From the NCBI GenBank assembly GCA_029204225.1, contig CM055093.1, positions 25,535,542-25,599,541 of the forward strand: 64,000 nt of DNA, written 5' to 3'. Made by a program: the position numbers and the translations under genes. This DNA is from Diphasiastrum complanatum. Its lineage: Eukaryota; Streptophyta; Lycopodiopsida; Lycopodiales; Lycopodiaceae. Numbering within the stretch: position 1 is the first letter of the stretch; each line of letters starts with the position of its first letter. Below are positions 33,855-44,594 of the stretch, one piece after another. The notes under the pieces are model-generated. The model had not been told where the DNA came from. It made no database searches and saw nothing but the letters and a program-made list of their open reading frames with translations.

Positions 33855-36800
33855 CTCCCTCTTCAACATTGGATGCTAGTTTCAACATAGTCTTTGAGCA
33901 CATTCCAAGATTAGATCTATGCATTAAATATAGGTCCTTTCCCAATGGTTTGGTGAAGATATCAGCCACACACTCCTTTGAAGAGACATGTTGAAGCTCC
34001 ACCTCTTTGGCAATGACTTGATCTCTCACAAAATGGTGAGCAATCTCAATGTGCTTGCTCCTTGCATGAAAAACAGGATTGCTTGCCAAGCTTTGGGCTG
34101 AAAGGTTATCACAAAGTATGATTGGAGTCTTCTCTGGTTCCAGCAAGTGAAGATCCAATAACATCCTCTTGATCCAAAGAATCTCCTTGGTGCATGTTGT
34201 TAATGCCTTGTACTCGGCTTCGGTGGAAGATAGAGAGATAGTTGGTTGCTTCTTTGATAGCCATGAGACCACTCCATCTCCAAGATAGATTGCAAAGGCA
34301 CTTGTTGACTTCCTATCCATTTGATCACCTGCAAAATCTGAATCTGAAAATCCACAAAGGTTAGGTGTAGTACCTCCATACAAGATGCCAAAATCTCTAG
34401 ATCCCGAGATGTATCTAAGTACTCTCTTTCCTAGCTTCCAATGAGCCTCACTAGGATCTTGCATAAATTGACTTAGTTTACCAACCACAAAGCTTAGATC
34501 AGGTCTTGTGATGGTTAACCATATAAGAGATCCTATTAGCTTTCTATAGAGAGTAATGTCCTTGAAGGATCTTTCATTACTTCTTGTAGTTAGCTTTACA
34601 TTTGATTCCATAGGAGTAGAAACAACTTTACAATCTTCCATATGAAACCTTTTTAGAATAGAGTTAACATACTTTTCTTGACATATGAATGTAGATTTAG
34701 AAGTTCTAATAATCTCTATTCCTAAGATATAATGAAGTTTACCAAGATCTTGAATTTCAAACTCTCTTTTGAGTGCCATCTTGATTTCATCTATATCTAG
34801 ATTGTTACCACCACTTAAGATAATGTCATCAACATAGATCAAAAGTAAAGTGATATCATTTTCATTCAATCTAAAGTAGAGAGAATGATCATACTCACTC
34901 ATAACAAAGTTTTGAGAAAGTAAGAAGGAATTGAGCTTAGCATACCAACTCCTTGGTGCTTGCTTTAGCCCATACAAACTCTTTTGGAGATAGCACACAT
35001 GATTAGGCTCATCATGTGAAACATAGCCCTCGGGTTGCTCCATGTAAATATCTTCTTCAAGATCACCATTCAAGAAGGCATTAGTAACATCCATTTGCCA
35101 CATATCCCAATCATAAAGAGTTGCAAGAGAGATTAGGATTCGAATAGTTACCATCTTTGCCACGGGTGCAAAGGTCTCATCATAGTCAATACCATATTCT
35201 TGAGCATACCCCTTTGCCACCAACCTTGCCTTGTACTTGTTGATTGATCCATCTTGATTTGTCTTGATCTTGAAGATCCACTTACAACCAATTGCCTTCT
35301 TGTCCTTTGGAAGCTTTACCAACCTCCATGTGTTGCTTTTGATGAGTGCTTGATGCTCATGATCCATGGCTTGGATCCATTCCTTCTTTTGAATTGCTTC
35401 ACCTACACAAGTTGGTTCATCAAAAGAGGTAAGAAAAGCAAAGTTAGAGTTGTCCACCACTTGCTTTCCTTTTTCATCATAGGTTAGCCTTGATGGCTTA
35501 GCCCTTTGCCTTTGAGTCTTCCTTGAAGTTTGCTTTGGAGTGGCATCTCCATCTTCATCCAAGACATCTTGCACATCATGATGATTAGTAGGCACATCAA
35601 CATCAACATCAACAACATTGGAAACATTCTCTTCATGAAAGATGACATCCCTACTTATGACAACTTTCTTTGTAGAAGGAATGTACACTTTGTAAGCCTT
35701 GCTTACTTCACTATAGCCAACAAACACACCCTTCTTTGATGAAGGATCTTCTTTAGTTCTATCATCAAGTGTGATATTGACAAAACATGTACATCCAAAG
35801 ATCCTACAATGCTTGACACTCGGCCTTCTACCATAAAGAACCTCATGAGGAGTTTTACCATCCAAGGAAGCACTTGTCCATCTATTACATAGATAGTTAG
35901 CACATGCTAAAGCTTCCCCCCAAAAAGACTTAGCAAGATTAGCATGTAGTCTCATTGCCTTGGCACATTCACAAAGGGTTCTATTCTTCCTCTCGGCCAC
36001 TCCATTCTGTTGTGGAGTCCTAGGACTAGACATCTCCCTCTTAATCCCATGTGCTATACAAAAGTCTTTGAACCTATTTGAGGTGTATTCCCCTCCATTA
36101 TCAGATCTTAAGCATTTGATCTTTGTATTGAATTGGTTTTCCATTTCATTCTTGAACTTGACAAATGCAGCAAACACTTCATCCTTACTTTTAAGAAGAT
36201 AGATCCAAGTATACCTACTAAAGTCATCAATGAAAGTTGCATACATCTTTGCCCCACCATTGCTAGTTGTACTAGAAGAATGAATATCAGAATGCACAAG
36301 TTGAAAAGCTTCTTTAGATCTAGAAGTAGATCTAGAATAAGCAAGTCTATGAGATTTGGACAAGGCACAATGTTCACAAACACTATTGTTTGCAACAAGA
36401 CTTTTAGGGAGACCAAGAACAAGCTCTTTCTTTGCCATTACCTCCAAAGATTTGAAGTTGGGATGGCCCAACCTCTTGTGCCAAACTTCTTGGTTTGTCA
36501 ATTGCTCCCTAGCCATACATCCTTCATGATTAGAGATCACACATGCATCAAGCTTGAAAAGTTTACCATGCCTCCTACCTTGAGCAATCAAGGATCCACA
36601 TTTACTTATCAAACATGCATCTCCAATGAACTCCACATCAAGTCCTTTGTCAATCATTTGACTTACACTAAGCAAATTCTTAGTGATTGAAGGAATGTAC
36701 AAAACATTTTCAAGATTTGCTTTCCTATTTGTTGAAAGGGAAATAGGAATAGTGCCTATGCCTTTGATGTCACATTGACCATCATTTGCAGTGTAGATGA

Positions 36801-37803
36801 TGTTACCTTCTCCCTCATAAGACAATAAGGATGTAAAGTATTCCTTATGTCTTGTCATGTGAGATGAGGCTCCACTATCAATCCACCAAGGATCATTATC
36901 ATCTATGTTGGCTAACAAACTTGAAGTCATAACAAGTGATTCACATGTGTTATGTTCTTCCTCATCTATTGTAAGATTTCCTTGCCTCTCTCCTTGCTCT
37001 CTTTTCTTCTTATAACATTCATTTGCAAAATGACCTTTTATCCCACAATAAAAGCACTTGAACTTTGACTTATTGTTCTTAGTAGAAGAGGAAGAGGAAG
37101 AGTGATCATCATGATCAAAGTTACCACCTTTGGACCATTTCCCTTTGCCTTTACCTTTGCCCTTGAATTTGCCTTTTGTGAAGAAAGCCTCTTCACCTCC
37201 ACCTTGCAAGGATGCACCATCAAGCTTTGATTGCAACCTATGTTCTTCAGCCAATAAGATTTCTTGCAAGTCAACCACACTTGGCAAGACTCTTTGAATG
37301 GCAAAACTTTGCACAAGGTTAGCATGTTCATTTAGCAAACCATTCAACATAACTTGGACTATTTCACCATCTTTTATGTTCTCATCAATGCATGCTAAAT
37401 CATCACTTAGGGACTTAACTCTCAAGATAAATGCATGAGCACTTTCACCCTCTCTTTGCCTACTAGAAAATATTTGTCTCCTTAGGGTCAATACCCTAGA
37501 TGTGGACTTTGATTCAAAGAGCTTCTTTAAGGCATTCCATGCCTCACTTGCACTTTGACACTTTCCAACTTCCTTGAGAAGTTCATTTGTAACATTCATT
37601 TTAATGATATGAAGAGCCCTTTTGGCCTTCTTATCAAACCTTTGTTGCTCTTGAAGTGTGAGAGGTCTCTCTTCAATTTCTGCAACTATGTCCATGAGTT
37701 CATTCAACTCAAGTAAGGACTCCATCCTCACTTTCCAAGTAGAGTAGTTTGATGAACTCAACCTTTCACTAGACTCTAGCATGATCCCACCATTGGAAGC
37801 CAT
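33850..37803 (-). CDS. Intact copia gag-pol polyprotein, 1317 aa
   Basis: Unbroken frame. Gag 1-200 (KVRMESLLELNELMDIV, KGKFKGKGKGKGKWSKGG at 210-227, basic); zinc knuckle C250, C253, H258, C263; protease DSGASSH from 309; integrase zinc residues H442, H447, C476, C479; catalytic D506, D568 and E604; FWGEA and FGCTCFV follow. RT begins near 825 (CKWIFKIK about 840-847), YVDD at 990-993; RNase H has DSDFAGD, SLSSTEAEY and CDNLSAQ; C-terminus ADIFTKPL then LKLASNVEEGV. The last codons GAG-GGA-GTG-TGA run through the polypurine tract, and the stop lies in the first bases of the 3' LTR. Start Met at 37803 aligns with the relic at 9308. Roughly half identical by eye to the 1326-aa protein, so a separate family. 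Confidence 0.97.
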   Translation of the reverse strand: MASNGGIMLESSERLSSSNYSTWKVRMESLLELNELMDIVAEIEERPLTLQEQQRFDKKAKRALHIIKMNVTNELLKEVGKCQSASEAWNALKKLFESKSTSRVLTLRRQIFSSRQREGESAHAFILRVKSLSDDLACIDENIKDGEIVQVMLNGLLNEHANLVQSFAIQRVLPSVVDLQEILLAEEHRLQSKLDGASLQGGGEEAFFTKGKFKGKGKGKGKWSKGGNFDHDDHSSSSSSTKNNKSKFKCFYCGIKGHFANECYKKKREQGERQGNLTIDEEEHNTCESLVMTSSLLANIDDNDPWWIDSGASSHMTRHKEYFTSLLSYEGEGNIIYTANDGQCDIKGIGTIPISLSTNRKANLENVLYIPSITKNLLSVSQMIDKGLDVEFIGDACLISKCGSLIAQGRRHGKLFKLDACVISNHEGCMAREQLTNQEVWHKRLGHPNFKSLEVMAKKELVLGLPKSLVANNSVCEHCALSKSHRLAYSRSTSRSKEAFQLVHSDIHSSSTTSNGGAKMYATFIDDFSRYTWIYLLKSKDEVFAAFVKFKNEMENQFNTKIKCLRSDNGGEYTSNRFKDFCIAHGIKREMSSPRTPQQNGVAERKNRTLCECAKAMRLHANLAKSFWGEALACANYLCNRWTSASLDGKTPHEVLYGRRPSVKHCRIFGCTCFVNITLDDRTKEDPSSKKGVFVGYSEVSKAYKVYIPSTKKVVISRDVIFHEENVSNVVDVDVDVPTNHHDVQDVLDEDGDATPKQTSRKTQRQRAKPSRLTYDEKGKQVVDNSNFAFLTSFDEPTCVGEAIQKKEWIQAMDHEHQALIKSNTWRLVKLPKDKKAIGCKWIFKIKTNQDGSINKYKARLVAKGYAQEYGIDYDETFAPVAKMVTIRILISLATLYDWDMWQMDVTNAFLNGDLEEDIYMEQPEGYVSHDEPNHVCYLQKSLYGLKQAPRSWYAKLNSFLLSQNFVMSEYDHSLYFRLNENDITLLLIYVDDIILSGGNNLDIDEIKMALKREFEIQDLGKLHYILGIEIIRTSKSTFICQEKYVNSILKRFHMEDCKVVSTPMESNVKLTTRSNERSFKDITLYRKLIGSLIWLTITRPDLSFVVGKLSQFMQDPSEAHWKLGKRVLRYISGSRDFGILYGGTTPNLCGFSDSDFAGDQMDRKSTSAFAIYLGDGVVSWLSKKQPTISLSSTEAEYKALTTCTKEILWIKRMLLDLHLLEPEKTPIILCDNLSAQSLASNPVFHARSKHIEIAHHFVRDQVIAKEVELQHVSSKECVADIFTKPLGKDLYLMHRSNLGMCSKTMLKLASNVEEGV
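33855..33864 (-). other. Polypurine tract, overlapping coding sequence
   Basis: Element strand GAAGAGGGAG directly before the 3' LTR; it also encodes the last residues of the polyprotein. Confidence 0.8.
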
Positions 37804-38963
37804 GATTCTAATGTTTCTTCAACTTTTAGGTTCTGTCCTAAAGCACTTAGCACTCACTTTTTTCTCAACAAATGATAGATAAAGAGATCTATGAAGATTT
37901 AGGACCCTAAAACACTTCTATCTTGAACCTAGATGGTTTCCAAGCATAGAAAGGAAGATTGAAACACATGCAACACTTTGCACACACTAAGAATGGATTA
38001 CAAAATCAAACCAACCTGAACACACTCTTGCTTAAGCTCTCAAACTTTCCAGCAAGTGACCAAATCAAGTTATGGTGTGAAGAGTTACTTGCATTCTTAG
38101 AAAATACCCAAAACTAGGATGCCAAGATTATCTAGTAATGAACAAACTTGATCAACATATGATCAACACACTAAGATATTGATTCAATCTGTAAAACCAC
38201 ATGTAAACCACACTTCTAAAAGTTTATAAACTCCAGCAAGTGATAAATACAAGATTTAGAGGTGAATGAATGAGCACACTTAGTGAATCACAAGACTAGC
38301 TTCACTATCTTGTCAAATCTTGGTGTTTAGATGTAGATCTAAGATCACTTCACATGAGAATGTTCCTCAACCTGTTAAGAACCTGAAAACACACTTGCAT
38401 AATGGTTAACACCTTCCAGCAAATGCTCCAATCAAATTACATAAGGAGAGTTACTTACATGCTCAACAAAGTACACCAAAATTTATGCCAAAATTGATGA
38501 CAATCTTTACAATATGCTCTTCACAATGGAGCTTACAATATGTTCACCCAAAAAAGGGGATCTTTCATCCAAATGGGAGCTTTGCTCAGCCTTTAGGAGA
38601 ATTACAACTCACTCAAAAGAGCATTTGTCATCCACTTAAGGAGAAGTTTCATCCACTTAAGGAGAGTGTTCATCCAAGAATGGAGATTGTCAACAATAGG
38701 ATTGAAAAGAACATTGTTAGTATTGAATATGCACAAGCCTCACAATCACAAATGATTAGGTGTTATGATCTGATCCAAAATAGTTTCTTTTCAGCCTCTG
38801 ATCTTCAATAGACCTGAAATATGCTTTTGATCCACAAGTTCAACTCACAAAACAAAGGTTAGTAAGATTTGATCAACAAAGCAATGCAAAATCATGCTAG
38901 AACTTGATCAAACATCCAAATATCACCAAAAATGGAATACTTACTGTAAATAGAAGCCAACCA
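37804..38963 (-). other. Long leader with a small minisatellite
   Basis: About 1160 bp between primer site and gag, twice that of the 14-kb element. 38565-38690 holds short tandem copies of CATCCACTTAAGGAGA-type units. A 108-codon frame on the opposite strand (38485-38811) follows from the repeat and has no recognised domain. Confidence 0.65.
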
Positions 38964-38975
38964 GCTCTGATACCA
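38964..38975 (-). other. Primer binding site (initiator-Met tRNA)
   Basis: Minus strand TGGTATCAGAGC abutting the 5' LTR at 38976. Confidence 0.93.
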
Positions 38976-39630
38976 TGTGAAAAATACAGATCCTAAGTGG
39001 ATCTAAACTCCAAGATCATTGGCTTGAATGCTTGCACTCCAAACTACATAAGCTAGGAATTGGCAACACATTCTATGCTACCTAGAATGCAAAGAACTTG
39101 ATCAAAAAGCATTTATCACAAATGGAAACTTCCATAAACATCAAGTGCGGCCCAAAATAGCATTATACAGTCCATAATACATCAGCCTATCACTTTTGGA
39201 AAGCACCTAAGATCATACACAATAGCTTGAAGACAATACACACAACAATGCTCTCAATGGAGGAAGAAACAATGACAATGATCTATTGATCTCAATGAAG
39301 CATACAAAAGGTTTCTCCAACCTGTTCTCCACGACTTCCCTACTATTTATGGATGAGGAAGATGACTCTCTCTCCTCTCTCTAGAAGGTACTTGACCCTA
39401 GATATTCCCTATATAGGAAAAATAGCTAAAAATGGCTTATATGACCAAAATACATCAAAATGGTCTCATTTTGAAGGGTATGAAGTTTGAAACTTCATCA
39501 TACTGAAAAAATACAGTAAATAAAAACATTGTGGCCTGGTTCACACGTGTGAAACTCCAGAACCAAAACTATTTACAATTTTAGCCAATTTAGGCCTCAA
39601 ACTAGCTAGGAAATGTTGACAATTTTCACA
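38976..39630 (-). mobile_element. 5' LTR of the 33.2-39.6 kb copia element
   Basis: 655 bp, the promoter-bearing copy; CACACGTGTG at 39542. Confidence 0.94.
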
Positions 39631-40152
39631 ACATCTCCTAAATTATAGGAGTTAGGTCCTAGATTGTAGAAATCTAGAAGGTCGACACAAACCACCAATG
39701 GATGATGTGGCAAACTTGATAGATCTTATCCAAAGTGGATGTGGATGAGTACAATGAGCTATCCCACACGTGTTGGATGCATCTTAGAAAGAGAGTATTG
39801 TGATTTTGTACTTGATCCATGATGGATCCATTATTGAGCTAATGATGAGAAATCTTGGTTTTGTGGAGCAATCATTGTGTTTTGACTCTCGTAAGCACTT
39901 TCTTTGTGGATGAATTCTTAGTAAATGATAAGTAAACTATTTCTCTATTATCAGGCCGTACAGTAGCTGTACTTCACACGTGTGAAGCCGTGGATCATCT
40001 TTTTTTATTGTTCTTGCTTGGAATCACAAAGACTGTCAAGTAGAAGCTAGATCTGGAAGCTAGTGTTGATATAGATCAAGATCCCAAGCTACCAATCACT
40101 CTTTGTGATCATTTGTAGATCAATTTCAGTCCTTAAACTCTGAAATTTGACA
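39631..40152 (+). mobile_element. Truncated 5' LTR of a plus-strand copia relic
   Basis: Matches the reverse complement of the 49528-50195 LTR from the ACATCTCCTAAATTATAGG block onward, so about the first 150 bases are missing at the junction with the 33.2-kb element. Ends in ..AAATTTGACA at 40152, followed by the primer site TGGTATCAGAGCC (40153-40165). Contains CACACGTGTG at 39975; another follows in the leader at 40315. Confidence 0.85.
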
Positions 40153-40165
40153 TGGTATCAGAGCC
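40153..40165 (+). other. Primer binding site (initiator-Met tRNA)
   Basis: TGGTATCAGAGCC directly after the truncated LTR. Confidence 0.9.
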
Positions 40166-40776
40166 AAGTCAAAGAGCTTAGTTGATGATCCAAAAATTCT
40201 TCATTTTGGTGAAAGCATTGGTGCTAGATTCATTTTGAAGGAGGACGACCTTTTCTAATAGTTTACTTGTAATGTTGAGGTTCAGATTAGTGTGTAAGGT
40301 TCAAATGTACTTCTCACACGTGTGAGAGGCTGATAGAGTTGTACTTTCACCAAAACTTTGTGTTTTTCCCAATATTTGAGCTTCAAACAAGTTGTGAAGA
40401 GTGAAACTAGTGATGTGCTTATGAAAATCCATTGTTTCCATTATAGATTTGATGAGTACATGGTGTTCGAAGCCTACTGAACCTACAAATCCTTGAGAGA
40501 GAGTTTGAGGCTTATGTTTTTTAGTTCAAGAGTGAAACTAAAACCATTCTAAACACTATAGGAAGGCATTGGCACTTCCAAGAATCAAATCCAAGTTTCT
40601 AAGTGAATAGATTGTGTAGAATACACTTTCCCAAATCCTTTTGAGTTCAAGATCATTATAGATCTTGCTTCTTGAGTCTTGTGAGATTCAAGAGAGTAGC
40701 ATTGTAACTAGATTCTGAGAAAGAGTGAAGGGAGAGCCTTTGAATAGTACATTTGTTGTACTTGTTACTAGATAGA

Positions 40777-42772
40777 ATGGGTTCAATTGGAGCCTATCTT
40801 CTTGAGGCTAGTGAAAGGCTAAATTCTAATAATTATTCAACTTGGAAAGTAAGAATGAAGTCTCTACTTGTGCTCCAAGATATGTATGATCTTGTCATAT
40901 GAGAGAAAGAAGAACCTCAAGGAGGGCAAGATCTAGTGAGGTACAAAAGGAGAGCTAGACTAGCATTACATTGCTTGAAAATGAATGTTAGTAATGAACT
41001 TCTAAAGGAATTGGCATCTTGTACCTCGACTAAGGAGGCATGAGACTACCTTAAAGGGATTTATGAATCCAAAAATACCTCTAGAGTGCTTATGATTAGA
41101 AACAAAGTTCTTCAAAACATTCTGAGAGCGAGTGAAGAGAGTGCTCAAGAGTATGTCTTGAGAATAAAATCTCTCAACAAAGAACTTTCCATCATTAGTG
41201 AGGGTATTCATGATGATGAACTTGTTCAAATCATCTTGAATGGTCTTGGAGATGAGTTCTCCAATCTTGTACAAAGCTTTGCTATTCAAGATGCACTACC
41301 TTCCATTGACAAGCTTCATAGCATGCTTGTGGCCGAGGAGAGTAGGATCCTTCATGTCAAGCAAAGGATTGGATCCTTGAAGTTGCAAGATGGTGATGAG
41401 AAGGCCAACTTCTCAAGCAAGGGAAAGGCAAAGTCAAAGAAGAAGATCCAACACAAGGAGACCAAGAATGATGATCAAGCATCAAGCTCCAAAGGTGGAA
41501 AGAAGAACAAAGCCAAACTTAAGTGCTTCTTTTGTGGAAAGAAGGGGCCCTTTGCATTCGAGGGTTTCAAGAAGAAGAATGCACAAGGAGAGAGCAAACA
41601 AGGCAACCTCACCCTTGAGGAAGATGAGGATGAAGTGGATTCATCCTTGATGGCTTCTACATCAACATAGAAGAGCTACTCCAATGACACATGGTGGATT
41701 GATAGTGGGGCTAGTTCCCACATGACATTCCAAAAGGATTTTTCTCAACTCTTATATCTTTTTTAGGTTGTAAAAAGTCTATTCTAACAGGAAGTGATCA
41801 AGAATGTAGAATAGATGGAGTGGAAACTATTCCCTTAATTCTTGGATTTTCTAGAAGAGTAGATCTTGATAATGTACTCTATGTTCCTACACTCACTAAG
41901 AATTTGTTAAGTGTAGGACAATTGATGGATAATGATGAATAATACTTGCATTGTAAAGGGATTCAAGCAAGGAAGGCTTTTTAAGCTAGATGCTAATGTT
42001 TTTCTTGGAAGTGTGAACATGGTGAAGGAGGAGCTCAATCAAGTGGAGCTTTGGCATAAGAGGTTGGGCCACACCAACTTCAAATCTATGGAAATGCTAT
42101 TCACCAAGGATCTTGCTCTCAGCCTTCCAAGAACACTCTCAAAGTGTGGAAAAAGATGTGAAACTTGTAGCCTCTCAAAGGCACACAAGCTACCTTTTGA
42201 TATCTCTTCCACTAGATCTACGAAAGCATTAGATCTTATTCATAGTGATGTGCACTCTTTTTGTCAAGAATCTAATGGAGGTGCATCTATGTATGTATCT
42301 TTTATTGATGATTACTCTAGATACACTTGGATTGAACTTTTGGGTTCCAAAAGTAAAGTGTTTGAAGCTTTTGTTAAGTTCAAAACTCTAGTTGAAAATC
42401 AACTTGATGCTAGAACTAAAGTATTGAGTGATAATGGTGGAGAGATATCTCCACCAAGATGATAGAGTTTTGTAAATCCAATGGCATTAAGAGAGAACTT
42501 ACATGTACTTATAGTCTAAACAAAATGGTATAGTCGAGAGGATGAATAGAACACTTTGTGAGTGTGCTAAGGCTTTGAGGTTAGATGCATCTCTACCTAA
42601 GTCCTTTTGGGGAGAGGTTATTATTTGTGCAACTTATTTGTGTAATAGATTGCCATGTAAGCCCATTGGAGGCATAACATCTTATGAGGCTCTATTTTGT
42701 AAGAAGCCGAATCTTAAAGATCTAAGAATTTTCGGATCTACTTGCTATGTTTAAAGGGGATCTTTGTTGGTT
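40777..42772 (+). pseudogene. Copia gag-protease-integrase relic, plus strand
   Basis: ATG at 40777 gives MGSIGAYLLEASERL; a stop follows at about 40900 (DLVI-stop-EKEE) and another at KEA-stop-DYL near 41042. 41086-41670 is open: NTSRVLM-type end of gag, VQIILNGLGDEFSNLVQSFA, then a ruined zinc knuckle (C-F-F-C kept, His to Pro, last Cys to Gly). DSGASSHM protease at about 41700, frameshift, then 41932-42462 with LWHKRLGHTNFKSME, HSDVHS, FIDDYSRYTWIELL to LSDNGGE (one codon lost). 42542-42754 holds RTLCECAKALRLDASLPKSF and FGSTCYV, then a small deletion to KGIFVGY at 42772, where another LTR starts. RT and RNase H are missing. Confidence 0.88.
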
Positions 42773-43425
42773 ATGTTATCATAACATTAGGAGTTTGCTA
42801 AGTTTTCAAGCATCTTTGTGTAGGATTTGGATAAAGCCAAAATTGACAAAGATGGCAAAATGGTCAATTTCCACATGTAAAGCCACAATTTGGCCAAAAG
42901 TAACTTATGATGCAAACTTGAGCTAGTTAGGCTTGTGAGTAGGCCTATGACACTTGTGTTGATGTAATTTGATGAGTGATCAAGTCAAAGTGCTGGCAAA
43001 GGTCAAAGGGTCCAATCACAATTGAGAAATCCATAAGAAGGGTCCAATAGGAATGCAAGATGGATGCACTCATCTAATAGAATCAGAGAGGCTAGGAAAA
43101 GGGGTCCAATAGGATGTAAGCATGGATCTTCATGAGTACTCCCTTTACCAATCATTATGTAATTGAGTTTTTGAACAAATTTGAGTGCAATCAAGTTTTT
43201 GTGTGTATTACCTTCTCTCTCTACCCGAGACCAACTAGTCTATTCTCTCTCTACCCAAGGAGAGGAGCTTGTTGGGACTTAGTTTTTTCATGAAGTACAA
43301 TTCCCACGTGTGAAACTACTTTGGTTATGAATGTATGCATCTAACTTTGCCTCTTTGTCTTAGATTTCATCAATTGATCTTGGATTTCAATCAATAGAAG
43401 ATCTATAGTGCAAAAGCTATTCTTA
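42773..43425 (+). mobile_element. Copia LTR fragment (family of 7287-7924, opposite orientation)
   Basis: Shares, in reverse orientation to 7287-7924, the GGTCCAATAGGA repeats, AAAGATGGCAAAAT-like block, CTCTCTCTACCCGAGA and CTCTCTCTACCCAAGGAGAG blocks and a CCCACGTGTGAA. Starts TGTTATCATAACA, directly after integrase relic sequence. Its right limit, where F-type LTR sequence takes over, is approximate. Confidence 0.55.
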
Positions 43426-43862
43426 GGAGACCAATTTCACACTTTAGAGCATTCCCACACATGTGAATTATCACACTCTTGGAAAAGCATAGATTCCTAC
43501 AATCTAGGAGATAACTCCTACAATTTAGGAGATTTGACATTTGACTCAAATGAAATTTGTATACAATGGATATGGACTTTATTCTTGACATTTCACACAT
43601 GGGAGACCACTCCTACCCATGTGATATAGCATTTTCTACCACTAGAATAGTGTCAAGTGGCATAATACTACTAAACTAGTTCTTCATCAATTTAACCACT
43701 AGTTTCCAAATTAAATGAGATGTACAACCTATATGATCTGTCTAATGACTTAAGCATAGATTTCACACATGGGAATAGGTCCACACATGTCTAATGATGA
43801 TAGGTACAAGTCATTATGGTATTTACAAGATTTGATCAAGTTGGCTTTTGCCAATTCTAACA
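43426..43862 (-). mobile_element. 3' LTR fragment of a minus-strand copia (family of 49528-50195)
   Basis: Shares GATTCCTACAATCTAGGA, AACTCCTACAATTTAGGAGAT and CACACATG blocks with the LTR at 49528-50195. Ends ..AATTCTAACA at 43862, followed by CTCCTCCTCAG, a reversed polypurine tract. Left end approximate. Confidence 0.6.
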
Positions 43863-44429
43863 CTCCTCCTCAGAACTAACTTGATAAAAGCATGATGATC
43901 TTAAGCTTGACTCCATGGGCTGAATTGGTCATCAAATATGGATCCTAACTAGTTCAAAGATGTGAAGATCAGCCAATGAGTTTGATGAAGATCCGAGATC
44001 ACCATATCCATGATAGTGCCTCCTTGATGTTGACTTCTTTGATGAACTTGGGAGCTTTGCACCATCCTAGCACTTCCAAATTTGATTCTTTCAAAATTTC
44101 ATGTAGATGCTTGACCTTGAGGCGAGTCTCCTTCATGATGTGCATGCTCCTTCTTGATGGAAATCCGAGACCTCCATGTCTCATAATGATCACAACAAAC
44201 ATGGTCATACAATGTGCACTTTCTATTATCATCAATATTACTTATGCTAGAAACTTGAGTCCCAAAATCACCACATCTTGGCATGATTTTTCTAATATTG
44301 AAATCAAAAAGTATTTCCATCTCAAGAAGGCTAACTACTTGCTTTTGGATATAAGTGTCCACTTTGGATGCTTCACTTATTCTCATAAGAAGTTTACAAC
44401 TTGCCTCTAAGACAAAAATTTACAATTTT
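43863..44429 (-). pseudogene. Copia 3' region replaced by the foreign block, copy 3
   Basis: The reversed polypurine tract (43863-43873) is followed not by the copia C-terminus but by a sequence related to the blocks at 10.2 and 21.4 kb: on the minus strand, SCKLLMRISEASKVDTYIQK (about 44405-44345) aligns with ECKINETSKMDTVIYI and ICKVDIRNSETSNMDTMIYI. Two open frames (44386-44099, 95 codons; 44235-43999, 78 codons) cover the rest without a recognised motif. This is the most diverged of the three copies; the position next to the polypurine tract matches copy 2. Confidence 0.45.
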
Positions 44430-44594
44430 CAACATTATGAATGAACATGTCATTTTTTATCTTAACTCAAACATCTTACTTTTGGAATCTAGAAGTTCAA
44501 TACAAGTATATCTAGAGTAATCATCAATAAAAGATACATACAATAATGCACTTTCATTAGATACTTGAGAAACAAAGTGCACATCACTATGAAT
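44430..44594 (-). pseudogene. Copia integrase fragment
   Basis: Minus strand: IHSDVHFVSQVSNESALLYV, SFIDDYSRYTCIELLDSKSK, MFE. Cut at 44594 by the LTR that begins at 44595. Confidence 0.85.

Larger units (their letters stand above)
33200..39630 (-). mobile_element. Complete Ty1/copia retrotransposon, 6431 bp, minus strand
   Basis: Full structure in element sense: 5' LTR (39630-38976), primer site (38975-38964), long leader, single gag-pol frame (37803-33850), polypurine tract, 3' LTR (33854-33200). Both LTRs are 655 bp with three differences seen (in a CCTA(C/T)CACTTTTGG block and two near AAGTTTGA(C/A)ACTTC / CATACT(T/G)AAA), so it is young but older than the 14-kb element. Flanks are a copia protease relic on the left and a truncated copia LTR on the right. 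Polyprotein is intact; possibly autonomous. Confidence 0.95.
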
